The translations under genes and the position numbers were made by a program. Positions 53,574 to 60,314 of a DNA stretch of 64,000 bases are shown here, in pieces. The notes below the pieces were generated by a model. It was given only the letters and a program-made list of their open reading frames with translations. It was not told the DNA's origin and searched no databases. Position 1 is the first letter of the stretch. Every line of letters starts with the position of its first letter. Origin of the DNA: JAJECS01 sp965243625 (lineage in GTDB: Bacteria; Chloroflexota; UBA11872); assembly GCA_965243625.1 (NCBI GenBank), contig CBDEVI010000002.1, positions 558,001 to 622,000 of the forward strand, read 5' to 3'.

Positions 53574-55553
53574 ATGCCGCGTGACCTGGCCATTGGCAAT
53601 GGCCGCCTGCTGGTCGCGTTCGACGGCGACTATCGGGTCCGCGATATCTACTTCCCGCACGTGGGGCTGTGGAACCACGCCGGCCACGATCCGTTTCGCT
53701 TCGGAATCTGGGTCGACGGCGCGTTCGCCTGGATCACCGCGCGAACCTGGAACGGCACGCTGCGCTACCGCCCGGACACCCTGGTCAGCGACGTTCGCCT
53801 GGTCAACGACGACCTCGGGCTCGAGCTGGTCTGCGCCGACGCCGTCGATTTCCATCGGCCCATCTACGTTCGGCGCATGGTCGTGCGCGACCTCCGGGGC
53901 GCTCCACGCCACGTCAGGCTCTTCTTCCACCATGACTTCTACCTCTTCCGCGACGGCGTGGGCGACACGACCTATTTCGATCCCCTCACGCGCGGCATCG
54001 TGCACCACAAGCGCGACGTGCTGTTCATGGCCAACGCCTGGGCCGGCGAGCAGCCGGGCTTCGACGCCGTCAGCACCGGCACCAAGCATCTGCACGGGTT
54101 GGAGGGCACCTGGCGCGATGCCGAGGACGGCAACCTTTCCGGCAACGCCATCGCCCAGGGGCTGGTCGACAGCACCGGCGGCGTGGAGGTGCGCGTGCCC
54201 GCGGGCGGCGACGCGGTGGCGCACTACTGGCTGGCCGTCGGCGACGAGTTTTTCGCTGTCAAGGACGACAACGACATGGTCGTGCGGCGCGGTCCCGACG
54301 CCCTGATCGAACGCACCAACCACTACTGGCGGCATTGGGTCACCCGCGAGGACCTGGACTTCACCGGGCTCGATCCAGCCGTCCGCGATCTTTACCGCCG
54401 CAGCATGCTCATCGTCCGCACCCAGACCGACGACGACGGCGCCATCATCGCGGCCAACGACAGCGACATCCTGCAGTTCGGCCGCGATACCTACACCTAT
54501 ATGTGGCCGCGCGACGGCGCCCTGGTGGTCCACGTGCTGATCCAGGGCGACCACCGCGAGCTGGCGCGGCGCTTCTTCGATTTCTGCCTCCGCACGATCC
54601 AGCCGGGCGGTTTCATGCTGCACAAGTACAACCCCGACGGCACCCCGGGCAGCAGCTGGCATCCCTGGGCGGACGCGGACGGCAATCGCATCCTGCCGAT
54701 CCAGGAGGACGAAACCTCCCTGGTGCTATGGGCGCTTGGCGCCTACGACGAGCGATTCAAGGACACCGAGGTCGTCAAGCCGTTGTATGCGCCGCTCATC
54801 AAGCGCGCCGCCGACTTCATGGTTCGCTTCCGGCATCGGGAAACCGGCCTGCCCGCGCCCTCCTGGGACCTGTGGGAGGAGCGCTACGGCATCCATACGT
54901 TCACCGTGGCCAGCGTGTATGGCGGTTTGCGGGCGGCGGCCGCGTTCGCGCGTGGATTTGGGGAGGAAGCCGCCGCCGAGGAGTACGACACAGCTGCCGC
55001 CGAAATCCGTGACGCGGCGTTCGAGCACCTCTACGACGCGGGCGAGCAGCGATTCATCCGCCGCCTGGAGGTCGCCGACGACGGCGCGCTGATCCCCGAT
55101 ATGACCATCGACGCCAGCGTCTGCGGCGTCTGGCGCTTCGGGCTCTGCGAGCCGACGGACCCGCGCTGCGTCTCCACCATGCACTCGCTGCGCGATCGTC
55201 TGTGGGTCAAAACCGACATCGGCGGCGTCGCGCGCTACGAGGACGACTACTACCACCGCGTGTCGGACGACATCCAGCGCATACCCGGCAATCCGTGGTT
55301 CATCTGCACGCTGTGGCTGGCGCAGTGGGAAGCGGCGGCGGCGCAGACCATGGACGACCTGGAACGCGCGCACGAGCTGATGCGCTGGGTGGTCGACCGC
55401 GCCCTCCCCAGCGGCACCTTGGCGGAACAGGTGCACCCGCTCACCGGGCAACCTCTCAGCGTGAGCCCGCTCACCTGGAGCCACGCCGAGTTTGCCGCCA
55501 CGGTGCAGCAATACGTGGCCCGGGCGCGCGAGCTCCGCGGTCAGGGCGGCTGA
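53574..55553 (+). CDS. GH15 family glucoamylase/glucan hydrolase
   Basis: 659 residues, ATG 53574 with GAAGGGGTGA upstream. N-terminal beta-sandwich (to about residue 270) then an alpha/alpha-barrel. Seen: TYMWPRDGALVVHVLI, PSWDLWEERYGIHTFTVASVYGGLRAA (general acid Glu region), ARYEDDYYHR and NPWFICTLWLAQWE, the usual GH15 order, with the catalytic base in the last part. No signal peptide, so cytoplasmic glucan (glycogen, maltodextrin or trehalose) is the likely substrate. Fits with the two glycosyltransferases and GH57 about 7-10 kb upstream, but is not in the same transcript. Confidence 0.93.
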   Translation: MPRDLAIGNGRLLVAFDGDYRVRDIYFPHVGLWNHAGHDPFRFGIWVDGAFAWITARTWNGTLRYRPDTLVSDVRLVNDDLGLELVCADAVDFHRPIYVRRMVVRDLRGAPRHVRLFFHHDFYLFRDGVGDTTYFDPLTRGIVHHKRDVLFMANAWAGEQPGFDAVSTGTKHLHGLEGTWRDAEDGNLSGNAIAQGLVDSTGGVEVRVPAGGDAVAHYWLAVGDEFFAVKDDNDMVVRRGPDALIERTNHYWRHWVTREDLDFTGLDPAVRDLYRRSMLIVRTQTDDDGAIIAANDSDILQFGRDTYTYMWPRDGALVVHVLIQGDHRELARRFFDFCLRTIQPGGFMLHKYNPDGTPGSSWHPWADADGNRILPIQEDETSLVLWALGAYDERFKDTEVVKPLYAPLIKRAADFMVRFRHRETGLPAPSWDLWEERYGIHTFTVASVYGGLRAAAAFARGFGEEAAAEEYDTAAAEIRDAAFEHLYDAGEQRFIRRLEVADDGALIPDMTIDASVCGVWRFGLCEPTDPRCVSTMHSLRDRLWVKTDIGGVARYEDDYYHRVSDDIQRIPGNPWFICTLWLAQWEAAAAQTMDDLERAHELMRWVVDRALPSGTLAEQVHPLTGQPLSVSPLTWSHAEFAATVQQYVARARELRGQGG

Positions 55554-55951
55554 GCATTCCCGCGAGGCGCGTTCAGATCCGGTTTGGCGATTACTCAGTC
55601 GAGGCGCGCGTGCACGACACGCCGGCGGCCGACGCCGTGTGGCAGGCGCTGCCGCTGCGAGAGTCCGTAAGTGTCTGGGGCGACGAAATCTACGCCGGCA
55701 TTGGTGTCGACGTGGAGCTGCCGGACGACGCGACGGACGTTGCCGCCGTGGGCGACCTGGCCATCTGGCCGCCGGGGCGCGCAATCTGCATCTTCTTCGG
55801 TCCCACCCCGGCCAGCCGCGGTTCCGAGCCGCGCGCCGCAAGCCCAATCGCGCCGATCGGACGCATCGACGACCCCGACGTTTCGGCCCTGCGCCGGGTT
55901 CGTTCCGGCGCGACGCTCATCATCGAGGCATTGAACGAGCTACAGGCGTAA
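55550..55951 (+). CDS. Small cyclophilin-like-fold protein
   Basis: 133 residues if it starts at CTG 55550, overlapping the GH15 stop (CTGA). No ATG, GTG or TTG fits without losing the first strand VQIRFGDYSVEARV; a GTG 55 bases later would. Pattern VEARVHDTPAADAVWQALPLRESVSVWGDEIYAGI followed by GDLAIWPPGRAICIFFGPTPASRG resembles the cyclophilin-like TM1367/DUF369 group, which has a cyclophilin barrel without isomerase residues. Function unknown. Co-transcribed with GH15 by position. Confidence 0.7.
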   Translation: MSIPARRVQIRFGDYSVEARVHDTPAADAVWQALPLRESVSVWGDEIYAGIGVDVELPDDATDVAAVGDLAIWPPGRAICIFFGPTPASRGSEPRAASPIAPIGRIDDPDVSALRRVRSGATLIIEALNELQA

Positions 55952-55983
55952 CGCCGGAAGAAGCCGCATCTCTTGAAGCGGAG

Positions 55984-56013
55984 TTGACGCGTTCGCATTC
56001 TGTCTGGTAGCGT
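55984..56013 (+). promoter_or_regulatory. Candidate lexA promoter
   Basis: TTGACG (55984-55989) as -35 and TAGCGT (56008-56013) as a weak -10 with 18-base spacer. The spacer holds the 18-base element shared with dinB (55992-56009). The lexA start codon is about 70 bases further on. Confidence 0.45.
55992..56009 (+). promoter_or_regulatory. Candidate LexA operator at lexA
   Basis: TTCGCATTCTGTCTGGTA. It matches 14 of 18 positions of TTCGGTATTTGTCTGGTA upstream of dinB, in the same orientation and similar distance to the -10, with the last nine bases identical. LexA commonly represses both genes, so a shared element in the promoter spacer is a natural operator candidate. Confidence 0.5.
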
Positions 56014-56084
56014 GGGCGTGCGTGGAATCATCTGGCGCGTGACCGTTGGTCATGCCGCGTCGCGCGTCGCGGAGGATGTCGCCC

Positions 56085-56684
56085 ATGGGCGGCCCGCTCA
56101 CCCAACGCCAGCATCGCGTGCTGGTCACCATCGAGCGCTTCGTGCGCGACGAGGGCTACACGCCCAGCGTTCGCGAGGTTGGCGGCATCGTCGGACTGGC
56201 GCCGGCCACCGTCCAGCAGCACCTGGACGCCCTGGAGCGCAAGGGCTACATCCGACGCACCGGCCAGTCGCACGGCATTGAGATCCTCGACAACGGCGCC
56301 GACGCCGGCGTGGTCCACGTGCCGATCATCGGCGAGATTGCCGCGGGCCTGCCGATCGACGCCTACGAGGAGCGCATCGACACCGTGCCGGTGGCTTCCG
56401 GTCTCGTGCCCTCCGGCGAGACCTATGCGCTGCGCGTGCGCGGTGACAGCATGATCGACGACCACATTTGCGACGGCGACCTGGTCATCGTCGCGCCCGC
56501 GGAGGCCGTGCGGGACGGGCAGATCGCCGTGGCCATGCTGGACGACGGCACCGCCACCCTCAAGCGCCTCTTCCGTGAGAACGGCCGCGTGCGCCTGCAG
56601 CCCGCCAACGCCGACTACGACCCCATCTACGCCCGCGACGTCCGCGTCCGCGGCCACGCCGTCGCGATCCTGCGGAGTCTCTAG
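56085..56684 (+). CDS. lexA: SOS repressor LexA
   Basis: 199 residues from ATG 56085, nine bases after GGAGG (56071-56075). ATG 56076 directly abuts that site. N-terminal winged helix: TPSVREVGGIVGLAPATVQQHLDALERKGYI. Self-cleavage bond Ala87-Gly88 in GEIAAGLP. Peptidase dyad Ser122 (RGDSMIDDHI) and Lys160 (ATLKRLFRE). All residues for RecA-stimulated autoproteolysis are in place. Recognition helix differs from E. coli and Bacillus types, so the operator may differ too. Followed after 420 bases by dinB. Confidence 0.96.
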   Translation: MGGPLTQRQHRVLVTIERFVRDEGYTPSVREVGGIVGLAPATVQQHLDALERKGYIRRTGQSHGIEILDNGADAGVVHVPIIGEIAAGLPIDAYEERIDTVPVASGLVPSGETYALRVRGDSMIDDHICDGDLVIVAPAEAVRDGQIAVAMLDDGTATLKRLFRENGRVRLQPANADYDPIYARDVRVRGHAVAILRSL

Positions 56685-57047
56685 GCCAAGAGTTCTTCGC
56701 GCAGTCCGTCATTCCGAGCGCACGCGAGGAATCCAAGGACGCTGTGGGTTCTTCCGTGCCCCCTAGATTTCTCGCTCCGCTCGCAATGACAGTTGCGATG
56801 CCTCAGACCGGTCCGATGACTTCCAATGGAAGGACGCTTCTGCGTAACCCTCCGTCATTCTCGCGAAGGCGGGAATCCACCCTTCACTAATCCTGGGGCT
56901 GGTGGGATTCCTGCGCCCATCCGTCGTCCGACCGAATCTTGCAAGGGTCTACATGTAGAGAGGGCCGGGGTGAGGGGACTCCCCAGCCGTCATTTCGGCG
57001 ACGGGCGGAATCCAGCCCCCGCGACGCGCCAGTCAACCGTTCGCTAT

Positions 57048-57076
57048 TTGTTCGTTCGGTATTTGTCTGGTACTAT
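57048..57076 (+). promoter_or_regulatory. dinB promoter
   Basis: TTGTTC (57048-57053), a 17-base spacer and TACTAT (57071-57076). This is one of the best sigma-70-type matches in the window. The spacer contains the element shared with lexA. The 15-base direct repeat TTCGCTATTTGTTCG / TTCGGTATTTGTCTG (57040 and 57055) straddles the -35. Confidence 0.6.
57055..57072 (+). promoter_or_regulatory. Candidate LexA operator at dinB
   Basis: TTCGGTATTTGTCTGGTA, sharing 14/18 bases and the exact spacing with the lexA element. It overlaps the spacer and the first bases of the -10, so binding would block the polymerase. Confidence 0.5.
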
Positions 57077-57106
57077 CTCCGCACACCGACCGCAGTCGAC
57101 GCGCAC

Positions 57107-58348
57107 ATGCAGGACCTCGGCTCAGCCGCCTGGAACGGACACCGGGTGGTCATGCACGCCGACATGGATGCCTTCTATGCGGCCGTCGAGCAGCGTGAGC
57201 GGCCGGAGCTGCGCGGCAAGCCCGTAATCGTCGGCGGCTCGCGCGACGGACGCGGCGTCGTCACGGCGGCCTCTTATGAAGCGCGGGCGTTCGGCGTGCG
57301 CTCGGCCATGCCCTCGCGCCAGGCCGCCCGCCTCTGTCCGCAGGCCGAGTTCGTTCCCGGGCGCATGGACCTCTACGCCGAGGTGTCGAGCCGGGTGATG
57401 AACCTGTTTCGCGCCTACACGCCGCTCGTCGAGCCGCTGTCGCTGGACGAGGCGTTTCTCGACGTCACCGGCTGCGAGCGCCGCTATGGGATGCCGTCTG
57501 AAATCGCGCGTCACCTGCGGGCGACCGTGCGTGAGCGCGAAGACCTCCCGATCTCCGTCGGCGTGGCGGCCACGAAGTCGGTGGCCAAGATCGCCTCCCA
57601 GGTCGCCAAGCCCGACGGCTGCCGCGTCATTCTTCCCGGCGCGGAGTCGGCCTTCCTCGACCCGCTGCCCGTCCGCATGGTCTGGGGCATTGGACCCAAG
57701 ACGGCGGCCAAGCTCGAGCGGCATGGCGTGACCACCATCGGCGGCCTTGCCCGCATTGACCCGGAGCGAGTCCACGCCGGCTTTGGCGGAACCGCCGCCC
57801 AGGCCGCCGTGCGGTCGCGCGGCATCGACCCGCGAGCCGTGGATCCTGCGCGCGGGCGCCGCTCGGTGGGCAACGAGGTCACCTTCGAGCGCGACGTCGA
57901 CGACCGGACGGTTGTGGTGGACTACCTGCAACAGCTTGCCGAGCACGTGGGCCAGCGGCTGCGCGCCAAGCACCTTCGCGCCCGCACGATCAGCGTCAAG
58001 GTGCGCTACGCCGACTTCCGCACCATCACGCGTCAGACCACGGTCGGGGCGGCCGTGGATATTGGCACGGCCATTTTTGCGTTGGCCCGCGGGCTTTTTC
58101 TGCGCGTGGCGCGCGCCGACGATGTCTACCGCCTCGTGGGGGTTCAGGCCACCGCGCTCGAGAGCTTCGACTACCGCCAGCTGCCGCTGCGGCCGGCGGA
58201 GACGCGGGAGCGACGGCAACTCGATGAAGCCCAGGACCAGATCCGACAGCGATTCGGCGACGCCGTCCTGGCGCCCGCGTCGCTGCTCGCCAGCCGGGCG
58301 CGCATGAGCTCCAGTCGATACGCCTGGCGCGACGCGGTGCTCGGATGA
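57107..58348 (+). CDS. dinB: DNA polymerase IV
   Basis: 413 residues from ATG 57107; a longer frame to 56939 runs through the promoter and repeats. Y-family polymerase: catalytic Asp19 in MHADMDAFYAAVEQRE, second acidic pair in SLDEAFLDVTG, and steric-gate FY at residues 22-23. Helix-hairpin-helix in the thumb: VWGIGPKTAAKLERHGVTTIGGLA. Little-finger domain from about residue 245 (GNEVTFERDV). It lacks a clear clamp-binding QxxLF tail. Copies undamaged or lesion DNA with low fidelity; SOS control is likely through the upstream element. Confidence 0.97.
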   Translation: MQDLGSAAWNGHRVVMHADMDAFYAAVEQRERPELRGKPVIVGGSRDGRGVVTAASYEARAFGVRSAMPSRQAARLCPQAEFVPGRMDLYAEVSSRVMNLFRAYTPLVEPLSLDEAFLDVTGCERRYGMPSEIARHLRATVREREDLPISVGVAATKSVAKIASQVAKPDGCRVILPGAESAFLDPLPVRMVWGIGPKTAAKLERHGVTTIGGLARIDPERVHAGFGGTAAQAAVRSRGIDPRAVDPARGRRSVGNEVTFERDVDDRTVVVDYLQQLAEHVGQRLRAKHLRARTISVKVRYADFRTITRQTTVGAAVDIGTAIFALARGLFLRVARADDVYRLVGVQATALESFDYRQLPLRPAETRERRQLDEAQDQIRQRFGDAVLAPASLLASRARMSSSRYAWRDAVLG

Positions 58349-58583
58349 GCGGTCGCCGGCAACGTCCGCTACCTCTCCCTCCGGGTAGGGGCGGCCCTTG
58401 TGGCCGCCCGATTTCGCCGCTCCGTTCATGGTCGTCGGCAACGTCCGCTCCCTCTCCCCGGGGAAAGGGCCGGGGTGAGAAGAACCGCCGGCATACCTTT
58501 CGCTCGTCGACCACATGCGCAGTTGTGCAATCGGCGCTGGACGCGCCCTCAAACGTCGTCGCCGAATTCGATTGGAGGCCAAC
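58349..58583. repeat. Short region with a D-related repeat and family C
   Basis: A GTAGGGGCGGCCCTTGTGGC repeat (about 58385-58411, the same type as at 27077 and 27130) and a degenerate family C (CCCTCTCCCCGGGGAAAGGG plus GGGGTGAG, about 58451-58478). The ribosome site GGAGG at 58575-58579 belongs to the next gene. Confidence 0.78.
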
Positions 58584-59189
58584 ATGAGCCGCGTGCCCGA
58601 CACGTTCTTTGCCCTGCTGCGGCAGGTTGCCGACGAGCGCGGCGGCGGACCGGACGTGGTGCGGTCGCGCCTGGCGGCCGTGCGTCGCGACCGCCGGCGC
58701 CTGGCGCGGCTCGAACGCCTCTACGGCTACGCCCTGCGCCATCCGGCTCCTGATCGCGATCGGGTGCTGCGCGCCGTGGCTGGCCAGGTGCTGGAGCACG
58801 GCGCCTCGTTCGTGCTGGGTCGCGGTTCGCGCGAGGCTCAGCTGGCCTTGAGCTGGGGGCATCAGGTCTACCGCGAGGTGCATACCGCGCGGCGGGACCT
58901 GCAATTCAGCCGCGGACCCGGTCCGCGCCAGCTCGTCGCCGAGTGGCACTTCCAGTTTCCGGTCGTCGATCTGGTATTGCGGCACTTCCGCCGCCGCTGG
59001 CGCGGCCACACGCTCATGATTCGGGACGGACGCCGCACCTACGTCCAGGACGGATGTGGCATCAGCTTGAAACTGGCGCCCAGCCGACGGGCTGAGGAGC
59101 CCTCGATCTGGTCGTCGCCATCGGGCGGTGATATTCTGTCAAGTCAGGCGCATTTCGTCGCCGCACCTGGGAGGCAGGGGATGGCGTAG
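58584..59189 (+). CDS. DUF4130-like putative DNA-metabolism protein
   Basis: 201 residues from ATG 58584 with GGAGG upstream. Arg-rich. The order LERLYGYALRHPAPDRDRVLRAV, a helix GHQVYREVHTARRDLQF and then WHFQFPVVDLVLRHFRRRWRGHTLMIRDGRRTYV follows the layout of DUF4130-type proteins, where 'E.HR' precedes an 'RF' strand and 'HFarRF..w.I.D..R' ends the domain. DUF4130 proteins usually accompany a radical SAM partner of putative DNA repair function, which is absent here. Function unknown. Only six bases separate it from the SbcD/YhaO-like gene, so they form one operon. Confidence 0.5.
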   Translation: MSRVPDTFFALLRQVADERGGGPDVVRSRLAAVRRDRRRLARLERLYGYALRHPAPDRDRVLRAVAGQVLEHGASFVLGRGSREAQLALSWGHQVYREVHTARRDLQFSRGPGPRQLVAEWHFQFPVVDLVLRHFRRRWRGHTLMIRDGRRTYVQDGCGISLKLAPSRRAEEPSIWSSPSGGDILSSQAHFVAAPGRQGMA

Positions 59190-59195
59190 CTGCGT

Positions 59196-60314
59196 ATGCG
59201 GTTCCTGCGGGGATCGGCCGAATCAATACGTGCCGTGCTGACCGCGGGCAACCTCATCGGGGCCGCGCCGCCATCGCTCCACGCCGAGCAGCTCGCGCTT
59301 TTCCAGGCGCACACGCGGCGCAGTTTTGCCGCCGTCGTCGAGCAGGCAATCGCCGACGACGCTGACCTCATGCTCATCGCCGGCGGCCTGTTCGCGCAGT
59401 CGGAGCCGGGGCTTGACGACATTCGCTTTGTTTCTCAAAGTCTCGGGCGCGCACGCGACGCCGGAATCGTGGCGATCGCGCTGGACGATGCCGAGAATCC
59501 CGGGACCGGCAGCACCGGCATTGCCTTCCTCGAAGAGCTTGGGCTCTTGGCCGGCGTGCGGCCCGACGGCGGCATTCGGAGCCGGACCGTCGACGTTGCC
59601 GGAATCGCGCTCGACGTTGGCGCGGCGCCGGCATTCAGCGATCTCGATCCCGCGCCTCACCATGCAACCCTCCGTATCGCGCTGACCAGCGACTCAGATG
59701 CGCTGCAGCGCCCGGAGGCCATGGCCGCCGACGTGATCGTCATCGGCAGCCGGCCCGATCCCGGCCAGCGTCAACTCGAAAATGTCTTCGTGATCTGCCC
59801 CGGGTGGTCCGCGCCGGCGGTGGCCGAGCGGCGCCCGGAGGCGGGATTCGCCCTGGTGGATCTGGATCAAGACGGCGTGATCGCCGCGGAGTTTCGCGAG
59901 CTTGCGGGCGTCGCGCCCGTCGTCGTCAGCTTCACCGCGGCGGAGCTGGCCGACCGCGACCCTGCCGGAATCATCCGTGAGCGCGTGACGCCGCTCATCG
60001 GCGACGCCCCGCTGGTGACGCTTGAATTCGTGGGAGAGTTCTCGCGCGAGCTGTGGCATCGCTGCCGGGTTGCCGATCTGAGCGGCCGGGCGTCTGCCGA
60101 CGGCACGCTGGTACACCTTGACCTGTCACAACTCGACATAACAACCGCCCCGGCCGACGCACGCCCAACGCGTTCGTTCGTGGTGGAAGTGCGGCGGGCG
60201 GCCGAGCAGCAATCCACTGGCGCCGCGCCGGCGGACGACGCCGACACGGTCGCTCGGGCGCGTCGATTGGTCGTCGATGGATTCCGTCGACGCGCCGAAA
60301 GCCGCGTCGCATGA
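59196..60314 (+). CDS. Degenerate SbcD/YhaO-like protein (metal site lost)
   Basis: 372 residues from ATG 59196. The fold pattern of SbcD/YhaO metallophosphoesterases can be followed, but each ligand motif is replaced. Motif I (normally TxDxHLG) reads LTAGNLIG (15-22), motif II (GDLFD) reads GGLFA (63-67), motif III (GNHD) reads ALDDAE (95-100) and the GHxH block reads VIVIGSRPDPG, followed by ICPGW in the position of yPGS. No His remains at the metal positions. The C-terminal capping part looks intact and ends with a basic helix. It overlaps the next gene by four bases (ATGA). Expected to be non-catalytic, perhaps a structural partner. Confidence 0.7.
   Translation: MRFLRGSAESIRAVLTAGNLIGAAPPSLHAEQLALFQAHTRRSFAAVVEQAIADDADLMLIAGGLFAQSEPGLDDIRFVSQSLGRARDAGIVAIALDDAENPGTGSTGIAFLEELGLLAGVRPDGGIRSRTVDVAGIALDVGAAPAFSDLDPAPHHATLRIALTSDSDALQRPEAMAADVIVIGSRPDPGQRQLENVFVICPGWSAPAVAERRPEAGFALVDLDQDGVIAAEFRELAGVAPVVVSFTAAELADRDPAGIIRERVTPLIGDAPLVTLEFVGEFSRELWHRCRVADLSGRASADGTLVHLDLSQLDITTAPADARPTRSFVVEVRRAAEQQSTGAAPADDADTVARARRLVVDGFRRRAESRVA

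Larger units (their letters stand above)
56685..57106. repeat. Region between lexA and dinB with repeat A, B and dinB control
   Basis: Complete family A hairpin (56708-56790; arm slightly altered by an inserted CAC), family B hairpin (about 56852-56880), part of family C (AGAGGGCCGGGGTGAGGGG, 56958-56976), a short GTCATTTCGGCGACGGGCGG B-like fragment and then the dinB promoter at 57048-57076. No gene. Confidence 0.82.
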
